Shown here: positions 1 to 10,130 of the stretch, in pieces
Position numbering within the stretch: position 1 is the stretch's first letter
How the letters are laid out: each line of letters begins with the position of its first letter
Source: Aurantiochytrium sp. KH105
Lineage: Eukaryota; Sar; Bigyra; Thraustochytrida; Thraustochytriidae
NCBI GenBank assembly: GCA_003116975.1
Contig: BGKB01000148.1
Coordinates: 108,558 to 172,557, forward strand
Reading direction: 5' to 3'
DNA length: 64,000 nucleotides
Made by a program: the position numbers and the translations under genes
The notes under the pieces: generated by a model
Told to the model about the DNA's origin: nothing
The model's database searches: none
The model's input: the letters and a program-made list of their open reading frames with translations, nothing else

Positions 1-3000
1 CTCCTTGACATTATCGCGCGTGACATCCATGTCTTCGCCACCGGGAACGAGAGGTACCGGCTCGCCGCTCATGCTGCGATGCCCTGGGGCTTCAAAGGTG
101 CACATAAAGACATCTACGAAGTCATCACCATCGTACTCGAGCATCTGACGCAGGCCGTCTGCGAGCGTCGGGTTGAGCTCCGCGAGATCCCGCAGACCTG
201 GTTTGGCGCGCACCTTACCAAGCAACGTTCGGTAAAAGGCAAGAGCAAAGTTCATGTCAATGATGGTGGCATTGTAGATGGCCAAGCCCAAGAGCTTGCC
301 GACCATACGGTAGGCATTCGGGTCCGTCGCCGCGGTCGACAGGGGGCTAAGGTTGAACCACAATTCGCCCGTGTCCCCCTCGCGGGAAAACATGCCGTAA
401 TCCTCGCTGAAAAGCTGCTCCGCAAGCAGCTGAAAGAACTCCTTCTTGACGCCGCCCGCGTCGACTCCGTCCTCTCCGCGGAATTTAACCATAAGCGGGC
501 GCTTGAGATCTGCCGCCTGCGCACGATCGAGCGCCCGCATCGTGTCCCGGATAAGATCACTTCGCGACACTTCGAGTACAAAGTACGGCACGCCTCCCAT
601 CAAGGGCAGGCCGGCCAGCTGGCCACGAAAAGCGTTCACGTTTGCAGCCATTTGCTCGCGATCCTCGATCATGAGGAGGAGCGTCTTGGTGTCCGGCGAG
701 AGCAAAAAACCGTACTCGAAAATGGTCCAGGCCGACTTTGCTTTGCCCTTGACCTTTCTGTCGCGCCAGCGCAAAAAGTAATTTTGAAGAAATTCGGCAG
801 GGTACGCCAGCAGGCTACGCGTATAAAAGGCCTCGACAGGAATGCCTTCCTGCATGATGGCGGGCGCCGCAACAATGGCAGCATTGGACGGTGCCGCGTT
901 GGCCACCGAGTCGGAAAGCAAGTTCCGGCGTTTGGCTTCGTTCTCGTGACGTACATTGTTCATGAGGTAAATACGGCGTGTCACGACGCAGAGTTGCTTG
1001 AGGCTGGCATCGGCGATCTTGCGTCGGCTCAAGTAGACACCGATTGAATCGACGAGGCGAGGCGTGACGAATTTTGCCAAAATGTCTCCAGGAACTTCCA
1101 TAAAAAGCCACTTGTGCAAAAGCTTTTCAAGCGAGGAGCGCGGCATGCTTTCCGTGGCAATAACGAGTCGCTCGTGCTCAAATTGAGCCAGCAAAGCCGT
1201 CGGGGACAGAAAGAGTAGCAGGTAAGGGCGGATCTGGTCCGGCTCCTGCGCCGAGGGGGCAAACTTTACAAGTGCACGCGTAACGGGTCGCAAAAGATTT
1301 TGCACCAGCCTGCGCGCTGGCTCGTATCCATCCTTTTCGTCGTTCTCGAGCTCAACAATTGCCTTGGTCGCAGCCAAAAGGCCGCGCACAACACCCTCGA
1401 CATCAAGTCCTGATCCTAGCGCTTTGTCGGCGCGACCAATCGCCTTGGAGGGGTTTAGCTTCCACGAAAGCGCAGAGGCGCGCGGGGTCGCCAGGTAGGC
1501 TGGCTTGCAGAAACTGCCGGCAAGCATGTATGGGTCCTGAAGGAGACGGCCCAAGAGTGAGAGGGTCTCGCTGAGATCCCCAGACTCGAGAGCGCTTGTC
1601 GCCGTGTTGTAAAGCTCTGTGCTCGAAATCCAAGCTGCCTCGTGCGTCCGCCCGCACAGGGACAGACGTACCTCGCGCGCGATGCTCGCGGCGGCAGCTG
1701 GTGCCGCGATGACCACTACGCGGTCAGGGAGTGCGGCGAGCTCGTATGCCGAGGCATGACGATCCGTCAGTGTGATCGTGAAGGGGCTTTCTTCGCCGGG
1801 TGTCCAGGTGAGGATCTCGCCGCTGGCGGCCAAGAAGGTAGTGACGCCAGCCGCGCCTCCGACCATTTGAGCGACTTCAATCTCGTTTGCCTGAAAGTAC
1901 GACATGGCCTCCGAATTGGTGGGTCGACCGGCGCCGCACCAAAGAAGAGCGCCAGGGCGACCCATGAGTACAGTGTGCGCATCGCCGCACGCCAAGAGGT
2001 CGACCGCAAAGGGCACGGGCATTCGAGTTGGTTCCGAAGCCGTCATGATGGTGTTGGCAAACCCGAGTTGGCCCTTGTCGTTGCGTCCGCATCCGTAGAC
2101 GCGACCTGACACAGTCAATGCAACCCAATGGTGTGCTCCGGCCGCGATAGCTTTGACAGGTACATTCTTGAGCGCCTTTCCAGCGAGATACAGGACCGTA
2201 GGGTCCTTGCGGCGCGAAACAAAGACTCGACCCGATACGCCAAGTGCTACGAGGACCTCGGAGGTGCATGCAATCTGAACAACGGGCTCGTCCAGTGGAA
2301 CTGAGACGGATTTTGCAGCGGGATCGTTCGAAGCCACTACAAACACGCGTCCTTCGGTGTCAAGCAGCGCCACGTACGTGGAGGCGCAGGCGACCTGAAT
2401 CACGTACGCGTCTACCTGGACGGGAACTTCTGCAGGGAGGGCGACAAAGGCGTGACCGTCGCGCGTTGCGTAAGCAACGAGCGCGTCGCGGCCGCTCATA
2501 GAGACAATGCTTTCGTTTTCTGCTGCTTGGGGCTCGATCCACGGGCTGGCGCGCATCTCCAGTCCCTGGAAGGAGAACATGGTGCCAGCGACGTCAGGGT
2601 ACGATGTCAGCGGGGAAGGCCCGAGGGACATCCATTGTGGCTTTGTGGGTGTTCCTCGTAGCGATCGCAGCGAGGCGCGCAAGCTTTTGCGCTTCGAGCC
2701 GCCGCCGCCCGTGACGATGGACACGCTCTTTCCAAGGCTCGCGCGAACCCTTGAGAGAGAACCCCTTTTCCGCGTGGCCTCTGCGCCTGACGCGCGGCCT
2801 GCGCCGTCGACGCCGTCGACCTCTTCGTCTTCGAGGATCTCGTCGTCAAAGAGCGCGTCGTCCTCGGCGTCGAGCTCGGCGATGCCGGCGAGCTCGGTGT
2901 CCTCGTCATAGTCGTCCTCGTATGACAGCTCGCGCCGGACCTGCTCCTTGGCGGCGGCGGCCAGCACGCGCGCCTCGCTTGCGCGCCGTATCGAGTTCAT
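1..3000 (-). CDS. RCC1-repeat HECT E3 ubiquitin ligase (HERC4-like), 3' end cut by window edge
   Basis: An uninterrupted frame of exactly 1000 codons runs from the ATG at 3000 to base 1 with no stop, so the C-terminus lies outside the window. The N-terminal ~120 residues are acidic and low complexity. Residues ~160-410 hold RCC1-like propeller blades, the clearest being VALTVSGRVYGCGRNDKGQL. A helical linker follows (~410-740) of the kind seen between RCC1 and HECT in small HERC proteins. From ~800 the HECT N-lobe is clear: RPLMVKFRGEDGVDAGGVKKEF, then FSREGDTGELWFNLSP and YRMVGKLLGLAIYN. The family accepts ubiquitin from an E2 on a C-lobe cysteine and passes it to substrates. That cysteine would lie ~150-200 residues beyond the edge. 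It is divergent from the GTPase gene at 4520. Family assignment is firm; the exact orthologue is inferred. Confidence 0.9.
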   Translation of the reverse strand, partial: MNSIRRASEARVLAAAAKEQVRRELSYEDDYDEDTELAGIAELDAEDDALFDDEILEDEEVDGVDGAGRASGAEATRKRGSLSRVRASLGKSVSIVTGGGGSKRKSLRASLRSLRGTPTKPQWMSLGPSPLTSYPDVAGTMFSFQGLEMRASPWIEPQAAENESIVSMSGRDALVAYATRDGHAFVALPAEVPVQVDAYVIQVACASTYVALLDTEGRVFVVASNDPAAKSVSVPLDEPVVQIACTSEVLVALGVSGRVFVSRRKDPTVLYLAGKALKNVPVKAIAAGAHHWVALTVSGRVYGCGRNDKGQLGFANTIMTASEPTRMPVPFAVDLLACGDAHTVLMGRPGALLWCGAGRPTNSEAMSYFQANEIEVAQMVGGAAGVTTFLAASGEILTWTPGEESPFTITLTDRHASAYELAALPDRVVVIAAPAAAASIAREVRLSLCGRTHEAAWISSTELYNTATSALESGDLSETLSLLGRLLQDPYMLAGSFCKPAYLATPRASALSWKLNPSKAIGRADKALGSGLDVEGVVRGLLAATKAIVELENDEKDGYEPARRLVQNLLRPVTRALVKFAPSAQEPDQIRPYLLLFLSPTALLAQFEHERLVIATESMPRSSLEKLLHKWLFMEVPGDILAKFVTPRLVDSIGVYLSRRKIADASLKQLCVVTRRIYLMNNVRHENEAKRRNLLSDSVANAAPSNAAIVAAPAIMQEGIPVEAFYTRSLLAYPAEFLQNYFLRWRDRKVKGKAKSAWTIFEYGFLLSPDTKTLLLMIEDREQMAANVNAFRGQLAGLPLMGGVPYFVLEVSRSDLIRDTMRALDRAQAADLKRPLMVKFRGEDGVDAGGVKKEFFQLLAEQLFSEDYGMFSREGDTGELWFNLSPLSTAATDPNAYRMVGKLLGLAIYNATIIDMNFALAFYRTLLGKVRAKPGLRDLAELNPTLADGLRQMLEYDGDDFVDVFMCTFEAPGHRSMSGEPVPLVPGGEDMDVTRDNVKE

Positions 3001-4519
3001 CCTCCCTGCCTGCCTCTCCCGCGCGTCGCGCCGCGGCGTGCCGCACGAGCGAGCGAATCGAGCGAGCAGTCGATCGAGCGGGGGCAGCTCGGCGTCTCGG
3101 TTGTTGGTTTGTTGACCGCGGTCCCACTCCACTTGCAACGATGATGCCTTGACCTGCCAGCTGAAAATACAAAGTTGCCATTCGTTGATCCAAGCACGGT
3201 ATCGTATGTTTGCTTGTTTGTCTGTTTGTCTGTCTCTCTGTTCGTGTGTGCGCGCGTGTGCGCGCTTCTCATGCTGCGCCCGTAGCGCCCGCTGCGCGCA
3301 TGTCGGTTCCTGTATTGGTAGAGGCAGCACGACCGAGGGTGGACCTTGGATACCCGACCCGAAGCGGCGGCCAGGGCAGGTAGGTCGCTGGCCGATCATG
3401 ACGGCAAACGATCGGGCTGGGGCCTGGCGCGCGGGACCGCGCGCCGCGAGCGGCAGCGGGACCGCGCGCCAGCGAATGCGGGCTCCGGCCGGAGCAGGGC
3501 AGCAGCGGCGACGGCAGCGACGCTGGCGCGGCAGGCCTGGCTGCTGGGCAGCGCGTGCGGCTCCGCGGCACGTGCAGCTTTCTCTTTCTTTTTCCGCTGG
3601 CTGGTGTTTTTTTCTTTCTAATTTCTTTTTTTACTGTTTTTTTGGTCTTTCTGCGTCTTTCTTCCCTTTTTGCGGTGGGCTCGCCTTGGCACGCGCCGCG
3701 CGGGTTTCGGAGAACGAGCGGCAGCGGAGGAGGAGGCGGTAGTAGCTGCAGCTGCAGGCAGCAGACAGGCCGCCGGGGTCATCACGGGGTTGCACACTGC
3801 ACCGCGCTGGCTGCGGCGTCCGCGAGGGTTCACACTGCCAGGAGAACGCCCCTTCTCTCCCCTTCCCGCGCTCCGCGGCGGCACCGGAGACAGAGCGAGT
3901 AGGGCGCGTGTGTGAAAAAAAGGGGCTGGGGATACGGGGAAAAGACCAGCGCGACAGTGGAGAGTGAGGGGACCCTAAGATAGTGTACCCCTAGTAAAGT
4001 GCTCTCCGTCTAAGCTTTCCAAGTCTCCCGCACATGCTGCCTTTCCCCGAAGTACTCACGGGAGCACACTGGGGCGATTGAGAGGAAAGGCTTCAGTGAG
4101 ATGCGTAGTGGGGGAAAGCGGCGCGTGCCGCAATAATCTCCCGCATGAGCGAGGCCGCGCCCGCAGCGAGGAGGGACTCGCAGACTGGACTCGCAGAGGC
4201 GGCCCGCAGAGAGGGGCCGTCCACTGGGGCGGCAGGTGCGCCGCGAGCGCGAGGCAGAATCGATTGCGTGAGACGAGCGAGGGACGCGCCGCCGCCCCGA
4301 GGCAGGCAGACAGGCAAGGGCACGCACGCACGCACGCGCGCTCGCACGGACCCAAGGCACGCAGCGCGCGGGAAAGCCGCGCAGCCGGCGTCGCCCTCTC
4401 GCGCTTCGGTTCGCTTGGCTCAGAGCTGCGCCGCGGCTCGTCGCGTCGCGACAGGAAGTATAAGGGTTTGAACTTTGAAAAAGCAAGACAGGCACGAAGA
4501 CGGGCAAGAGACGAGCAAG
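3001..4519. other. Divergent intergenic region between HECT ligase and GTPase genes
   Basis: About 1.5 kb shared by two divergent genes. It holds a TTTG/TCTG then GT/GC simple repeat (3208-3269), a T-rich block (~3590-3670) and a very GC-rich stretch (3690-4440). I see no ORF with coding character. The in-frame codons 4475-4519 upstream of the GTPase ATG begin with TTG and are treated as 5' UTR. Confidence 0.5.
3208..3269. repeat. TTTG/TCTG and GT/GC simple repeat
   Basis: Tandem tetranucleotides (tttg, tctg) pass into alternating gt/gc purine-pyrimidine sequence, which could adopt Z-DNA. It lies in the 5' flank of the HECT ligase. Confidence 0.7.
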
Positions 4520-7500
4520 ATGGCATCCATCCTGGAGAACTCGGAGGAGGTGCTGACGAGGATGCAGACGAACGAACGCGTGGTCAATTTCCTTGGAAAT
4601 GACGACAAGAGACGCGTGTCCATGTTTACCGGAGGCCGCATCGGCGCCTCGCGTCTGAGCAACGGGCGCGCAGCAGAAGGCGTCCTCCGTGTGGATCAGA
4701 CCGGGCTCGTCCTGGTGCGCTTTGCATCGAAACGCTTTTCCTCGTTCCGGTCGAAGCGGCAGTCCGCCAAGGTCGAAACTCTCTGCAAGGTGGAGGACAT
4801 TGTCGACGCACGTCTTAGCCCCGACGCGCAGGAAAAGCGCGAAGGCAAGTGGCAGCTGAGCGCAGAGGCGCAAGATGGTCGCGTCACCGTCTACAATTTC
4901 GAAAGCCCCAATGTTTTCGAGGCCGTCGGGTGGATGCAAAGCATTCGCAGTCTGCGCGGACTCAAGGAACGGCCCGTGACCGCCGTGATTGGCGAAACGG
5001 GCGTTGGCAAGTCCCTTCTGGCTTCCAAACTTGCTGGGCTTGACCGCGAGAATTCCGTCTTTCGCGTCGACGACACGCCAGAGAGCGTCACCGTTGTCAC
5101 CGACATGTACCTCACGCATTGGCTCGGCAAGGACGAGGACCAAGAGATCGTCCTTGTGGATACGCCCGGCCTCTTGGACTCGGAAGGCCGTGACGCAGAA
5201 CACGCTACAGAAATGTTGGCCAAGCTCGCCCAACTCGGCTGGGTCCACACCTTTGCGATTGTACTCAACGCGCAGGACACCCGTCTCAAGGGCCCACTCA
5301 CCCAGATGCTCACAACGCTCGAGAAGAGCTATGGCAAGCAATTCTGGGCGCATGCCTGCATTGTCTTCTCGCACTGGTTCATGGACCCCGCGTCGGTGCG
5401 TCGTCGCAAGGACAAGGATGAAGACTTTATGTCTCGCCGCTGGAACGACGAGCTTGCGCGAAGGTTCCCCTTCATCATGGAGCTGCGTTCCGTTGATAAG
5501 CGCCTGCCCTGCTTCTTTGTCGACTCGGACGCTGCAGAGGGCGAGGAGTCCAAGCTTTTGAGTGCTGAGCTCCGTCGCTTCGCCGAAATCGCATCGCAAA
5601 ACCTCCCTCTCGACTGTCGCAAGGTGCTTCCCGACGTCCAGGCGGCCATGCTCGGTGCCAGCGTCCCGGCCGACGCCCTCGAACTCGCGCAACACCTGCG
5701 CGAGCTCGATCTCGTTGAGCGGCTGCCACGTCTCATCGAAAACGACATTTTCACGGTCGAGGCCCTTGGCCGTCTGCGAAACCGTACGCTTCGTGACTTG
5801 CTTGGATGGTCCTCCCAGGAAATCAACACGCTGCGTAGCGCCGCGGACGTGGTAAGCACCGAGAACCCGGAGCACGTTCTTGTTCGCGACTTCGAGGCTC
5901 TCGGACTTCCTACGGAAGCGATTCTTGGATCTGGTCTCACCTCAACGGAGCTCCTTGCCATGGAGGACAAGGAGGTTATGCGCGTCTGTGGCTTCAAGGT
6001 CGAGCAGATGCAGCTGTACGATGAATACCGTGAGACGGTCCTCCGTAACCAACGCGTGACAGCAGACCTCCTCTGGGAAGGTGCCATTGTGACGCGCAAT
6101 ACTACGGGCTGGGCCTACGGTGACGACAGTCGCCCCCAAGACTTTCTCGCCCCAGGTATGATCATCAACTGGCGTGACCTCGATGGTGAGGCGCATGGCG
6201 TGCTCGATCCTCCTGCTGGCTATGCAGGCCACCCGCGCACCTACGAGGCGCCCGCGCACCCGGGCTGGGCGCGTGTCTACTGGTTCGGCTCGGGTTACAC
6301 GAATACGTACCGCATTGGTGCCGACGAGGTGCACGAGCTCAAGTTCGAAAAGACTTCCGAGGCCGGCATCGAGTATGCTGATCCGGACGACCTCGACGGC
6401 ATTGTTTTTGCCCCTCTTGATTCCACGCCTCAGCGCGTAACGCATCGGGACCTGCGCTGCACCTTTTCCTTCCCCAAGGGCCAGCGTTACGGGCACTGGG
6501 CCAAGTTCGATGTCCGTCCCGCAATTTGCAAGGCCGTGGGCGGTATTGAGCCTGGTCAGATTGTCCGTCTGCCCAATACGTCGATTGAGGCCATTTGCAT
6601 CGGCGTTGGTATTGAGGAGGAAGGCAATATCAAACTCTGGTTTCGAGTGCTTAGTGACGGAGGCTCCGTCGGCGCTGGTCTCTTCCCAGACCAGGCCCTC
6701 CCCGCGCTCGAAGTCTTTGACTCGGGCACTGTCGAGGAAGCTGGACATGAGGATTGGGAATGCCATTCCGATGATGGCATCGAAAACGATGAGCTCGACT
6801 ATGTTACGACAAACATCCAGGAAGACTTCAAGTACGTCACGGGTGTTCGCTACCGCGAGTACGCTACCTTTGATATTCGCGACGAAATGCTCGACCGCTT
6901 CAACTTTAGACTTGATGGCCATCCGCTTCATCATGGGGACGTCATCAAGCATAAATCCTCGGGTGCCGTCTTTACGACTGTGGGCGTGAGCACGCACCAA
7001 TCGGAGCGAGCCCGTTTCTGGCTCCACAATGGCCAGAATCCTGGCGCCAGCGTGTGGACCTTTCTTCACAATGACATCAACCAGTTCGAACGCACCGGCG
7101 AGAAACGTTCGCTCGAGCAGATTGAGCCGCCGCGCAATATGTTTACGCCCCCGTCTGAGGACGAGCGCCGCCGCATCAACCTTGAGCCCACCTTTGAGTT
7201 CCCTCGTGGCACAGGTTTCCAAACCACCATGGCTACGTTTGACGTTACCGAGGCCACGGTACGCAGTTTGTGCGGACAGCCCCCCGGTGCGGTCTTCATG
7301 GGACCTGACGGTCGTCGCATCACGGTTATTGGCGCCAGCCCTATCCCCGAGACGGGCGTCCCGGACGTCTGGTACCACATGGACGGCTCTCGCGGCGCGG
7401 GTCTCATTCCCGAGTTTGCACGACTCGTTACGGGTCAGTTGTTTTCGGACACGGGCGAGATTCGCGATCTCGAGGAGCTTCGTGAGGAGCTCGGCAGTAT

Positions 7501-7765
7501 GCCTGCGCCCATGAACCCGCTGCAGGCCTTGTTGCAAATGCTTGAGCGCGCCGCTGACGGTGAGACCCGCGATGGGGCTTCCGACCAAGCCGAGGAGGCC
7601 GAAGTCGCCCCGAGTCCCTCCGCCCCGTCAACGGGCCAAGCGCGGCAGGGGCAAGCGGCTTCGGGGGACGCTCAAGCCCCGGCCTCTGGTGACGCTGGTG
7701 ACGACGATGATGACGAGTTCATCAGTTACTTGCGTGGTGAAGATAGCGACGATGAGGACAACTAA
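4520..7765 (+). CDS. Large multidomain AIG1/Toc-type GTPase with PH-like, SAM-like, MIB/HERC2-like and triple C-terminal repeats
   Basis: 1081 aa from the first ATG (MASILENSEEV). Residues ~15-125 look like a PH domain ending in the typical tryptophan helix (FEAVGWMQSIRSL). Residues 158-165 are a P-loop (GETGVGKS), 214-217 are DTPG, and IVFSHW resembles the G4 region of AIG1/Toc GTPases. Two SAM-like helical modules follow (~385-450 and ~455-515). Residues ~515-620 resemble a MIB/HERC2 domain, ending in YWFGSGYTNTYRIGADEVHEL. Three ~110-residue repeats then start near residues 645, 768 and 890, sharing F.FP.G, A.FD, IGVG-like and GAG(L) motifs. The tail is acidic (DDDDDEFISYLRGEDSDDEDN). GTP binding is well supported. 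The cellular role is unknown; the layout suggests a membrane- or scaffold-attached GTPase with protein-interaction modules. Confidence 0.85.
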   Translation: MASILENSEEVLTRMQTNERVVNFLGNDDKRRVSMFTGGRIGASRLSNGRAAEGVLRVDQTGLVLVRFASKRFSSFRSKRQSAKVETLCKVEDIVDARLSPDAQEKREGKWQLSAEAQDGRVTVYNFESPNVFEAVGWMQSIRSLRGLKERPVTAVIGETGVGKSLLASKLAGLDRENSVFRVDDTPESVTVVTDMYLTHWLGKDEDQEIVLVDTPGLLDSEGRDAEHATEMLAKLAQLGWVHTFAIVLNAQDTRLKGPLTQMLTTLEKSYGKQFWAHACIVFSHWFMDPASVRRRKDKDEDFMSRRWNDELARRFPFIMELRSVDKRLPCFFVDSDAAEGEESKLLSAELRRFAEIASQNLPLDCRKVLPDVQAAMLGASVPADALELAQHLRELDLVERLPRLIENDIFTVEALGRLRNRTLRDLLGWSSQEINTLRSAADVVSTENPEHVLVRDFEALGLPTEAILGSGLTSTELLAMEDKEVMRVCGFKVEQMQLYDEYRETVLRNQRVTADLLWEGAIVTRNTTGWAYGDDSRPQDFLAPGMIINWRDLDGEAHGVLDPPAGYAGHPRTYEAPAHPGWARVYWFGSGYTNTYRIGADEVHELKFEKTSEAGIEYADPDDLDGIVFAPLDSTPQRVTHRDLRCTFSFPKGQRYGHWAKFDVRPAICKAVGGIEPGQIVRLPNTSIEAICIGVGIEEEGNIKLWFRVLSDGGSVGAGLFPDQALPALEVFDSGTVEEAGHEDWECHSDDGIENDELDYVTTNIQEDFKYVTGVRYREYATFDIRDEMLDRFNFRLDGHPLHHGDVIKHKSSGAVFTTVGVSTHQSERARFWLHNGQNPGASVWTFLHNDINQFERTGEKRSLEQIEPPRNMFTPPSEDERRRINLEPTFEFPRGTGFQTTMATFDVTEATVRSLCGQPPGAVFMGPDGRRITVIGASPIPETGVPDVWYHMDGSRGAGLIPEFARLVTGQLFSDTGEIRDLEELREELGSMPAPMNPLQALLQMLERAADGETRDGASDQAEEAEVAPSPSAPSTGQARQGQAASGDAQAPASGDAGDDDDDEFISYLRGEDSDDEDN

Positions 7766-7991
7766 ATGTTTTACCCTCCCCCTCCCTTTACGCACCCATT
7801 AAACACCACACCAGCATGCAAACAAACCACAAGGTTTTCTTCTCTAGGCCTACTTTACTATCCCACACATGAACATGAATTTGTGAGTTTTTTTTTTTTT
7901 TCTCCGCCTAGGCCTACTTTACTTTCGCAGAAGGATTTGTTTCGAGCGACGAAAGAATTGGTGCTCGTGTTTGCTGCCAAAAAAATCCTGT

Positions 7992-10130
7992 TTAGTCGAG
8001 ATGGTACCGCGCCAGGTGGCCGCCGCTGTCAACGACGACGCAGACGGACTCGTCCTGAAAAGTTGCGGCAGTTTTGCATGCGTAGGCAGGCAGACGCAAT
8101 CCTCCTGGAGAATAGAGTGGGATAGGAAAGGTGAGGGCGCCCATAGGACACGCCGTGTAGCTATTGCGTCGAGCAGCCCGCGTGGCATACACAGAGGCAC
8201 CACCAATGCCCGTCACAACGCTTTTGGTCGCCTGCGGAGACATCACCACGTCTCCAATGATCGAGACCGCTTCGTCTCGCCAGCCTCCCAAGATTTGCAA
8301 CTTTCGCACATCGATGACTTTGGTTGACCCATTTCCAAACCCCAGGATTACGGTGGTGTCACCCATAAAAGCATGTGTAAAGAGAGGCATGCTGCCCGCT
8401 GGTGCGTGCGCATTGCAGTCGTTAAGGCAGCGCACAGATTCGCCAGCGCGAAGGTCATACATTTCAAAGGTGCCCGAGTCGAGCGTCCAGCTCACGAGGT
8501 CCAGGGAGCTTGGATGCCATTGCACACTGCCAACAATGCCATGCGTGCTACACTCAGACTCGGGTGGGGCGATACGATCAAAGAGGACGCGTTCAGGCCG
8601 CCAGACTTGCACACGCCGGTCAAAGCCACCTGAAACGATCCGAGTCTCATTGCTATTCAGATTGTCTGATGATGAACATGCCATTTGCCGAAGCGTGCTC
8701 GACTTGACGCGGCCAGCCTGTTCACATGGCTCAAAGATTGCGCCTTCTAGTGAGTCTTGGTCGTCGCTGTCGATGCGAAGTAGCCCAAAACTAGTGTCTG
8801 TGCCCACAAGAGCTTGTCGTCCGGGTTGCAGCCAAACCAAGTCTCGCACGCAAGCCTCTCCCAGAGGGATCACCTTGTGTCCTTGTGTTTGCCGAATCGG
8901 AATGGACGATGCTGATGATGCCGCCGAGGACGGCATTGAGGTCGACGATGCCAGGGACGCCGAGCCAGCTGATGAAGACGATGAGGAGAGATCTATTGAG
9001 CGTCGCGTGGCGTTGCCTTGATGCCACGTTCCATGCGTTGCACCCGCGCTTCCCGTCTGCGAGCTTGCCCATGAGACACCCGAAGGCGTTCGCGCAAGCG
9101 CATCTCTGCTCAGACGCGAAATCAAGAGGGCACCGTCCTTTTTCTTGGTCGCGAGCGCCTCCCTTGTAAGAAGCTGATCCGTGCCGGTGACGACCAAACG
9201 CCCTTTCTCTGCTAGAAGCGGCTTGGTCAAAGACCTCGATTTCCCAAACGCGCATCTTGCAAGCGGTACGATCACCTCCGGTTGCAAGAGAAAGTCATTC
9301 TTTTCATCATCTCCATGCATGTCGTCGCCAAGGATGTCGCGCGCACTCAGCTGCGTCCGAAGAGGGAGTCTGTTGGCAGGGTTGCTCCGACTACCGCCGC
9401 TGCCACTGCTGCTACTGCTACTGCTACTGCTGCTACGGTTCTCTGCATTGGGATGAAGATGGCTTTCGCAACCGTCAAGTCTCTCGTTTTCTCTACTGAC
9501 GATTTTTCGTGCTTGCTTACAGGCTCGATGTGACTGCGAGCCTTGATACTGATATGGGGCGATATGTGTGACATTGCCGTCACCCGTGGAATGCTGCCCG
9601 AGTTTCCCGGTGCAGTTATGCGTGTGCGCGTCAAGATCGTCAGCACGATAGAAGCGGGGCGTGGGAGACACGCGTTTGGGCAGTCGTGAACGTATTTTGC
9701 CTTCGCTGATGTTCGTTTTCTGTTGTGCAAGATTCGCATCTGTTTCCAGTGGGGCTCGAGAGTCAGCTCCTTCGGCCGGACGCCTTGCGTCGAAAATATC
9801 CTCAAAGTCGAGATGTGCGAGCTCGATCTCCCCGTGCTCGTCTTTCTCGTAATGCTGGTTTTCATGCTGACCGAGTTGCTGAAAGGCCAAACGAGTGTCT
9901 TCGTCCTCAAAGTCGCCATCAGCGCATGCTACATCAACGTGACACGAGTCAAAGGAAGCCAAATTTAATTCCTCAAAGGAAGGTTGGCGTCGCAAGCTGG
10001 TCTCACAATTCTCCCCTGCCTCGCTGATCGCAGACCTTGTTCGTTTTGATCGATTGCGTGCCGTCGATAGCAAAAGCTCCGCATTGTCCAGACGGTCTTT
10101 GTCCAGACCTGGAACAGCATGGGCATTCAT
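7992..10130 (-). CDS. WD40-type protein with long disordered, serine-rich N-terminal half
   Basis: 712 aa from the ATG at 10130. In-frame codons further upstream start at TTG and were rejected. Residues 1-420 are low complexity, with two poly-serine tracts (near 235 and 380) encoded by AGC/TCC-type repeats. Residues ~425-712 carry propeller-like strands: VRDLVWLQPGRQALVGTD, IVSGGFDRRVQVWRPE, VGSVQWHPSSLDLVSWTLDS and TKVIDVRKLQILGGW. I cannot assign a named family. The likely role is a protein-protein scaffold. It is transcribed convergently with the GTPase gene (226 bp between stops). Confidence 0.7.
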   Translation of the reverse strand: MNAHAVPGLDKDRLDNAELLLSTARNRSKRTRSAISEAGENCETSLRRQPSFEELNLASFDSCHVDVACADGDFEDEDTRLAFQQLGQHENQHYEKDEHGEIELAHLDFEDIFDARRPAEGADSRAPLETDANLAQQKTNISEGKIRSRLPKRVSPTPRFYRADDLDAHTHNCTGKLGQHSTGDGNVTHIAPYQYQGSQSHRACKQARKIVSRENERLDGCESHLHPNAENRSSSSSSSSSSGSGGSRSNPANRLPLRTQLSARDILGDDMHGDDEKNDFLLQPEVIVPLARCAFGKSRSLTKPLLAEKGRLVVTGTDQLLTREALATKKKDGALLISRLSRDALARTPSGVSWASSQTGSAGATHGTWHQGNATRRSIDLSSSSSSAGSASLASSTSMPSSAASSASSIPIRQTQGHKVIPLGEACVRDLVWLQPGRQALVGTDTSFGLLRIDSDDQDSLEGAIFEPCEQAGRVKSSTLRQMACSSSDNLNSNETRIVSGGFDRRVQVWRPERVLFDRIAPPESECSTHGIVGSVQWHPSSLDLVSWTLDSGTFEMYDLRAGESVRCLNDCNAHAPAGSMPLFTHAFMGDTTVILGFGNGSTKVIDVRKLQILGGWRDEAVSIIGDVVMSPQATKSVVTGIGGASVYATRAARRNSYTACPMGALTFPIPLYSPGGLRLPAYACKTAATFQDESVCVVVDSGGHLARYHLD

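Noticed and set aside
3149-3742. Plus-strand open frame of ~200 codons
   Set aside because: It is composed of simple repeats and T-rich sequence, with no coding periodicity.
4475-4519. N-terminal extension of the GTPase
   Set aside because: It begins with TTG; the ATG at 4520 is the first proper start. The same reasoning removed TTG/GTG extensions at 10226, 27854, 36557, 40585 and 42456.
4010-7588. Very long open frames antisense to the GTPase gene (about 620 and 550 codons)
   Set aside because: They lie opposite a gene with clear domains and strongly biased third codon positions, which removes antisense stops. The encoded sequences show no motif.
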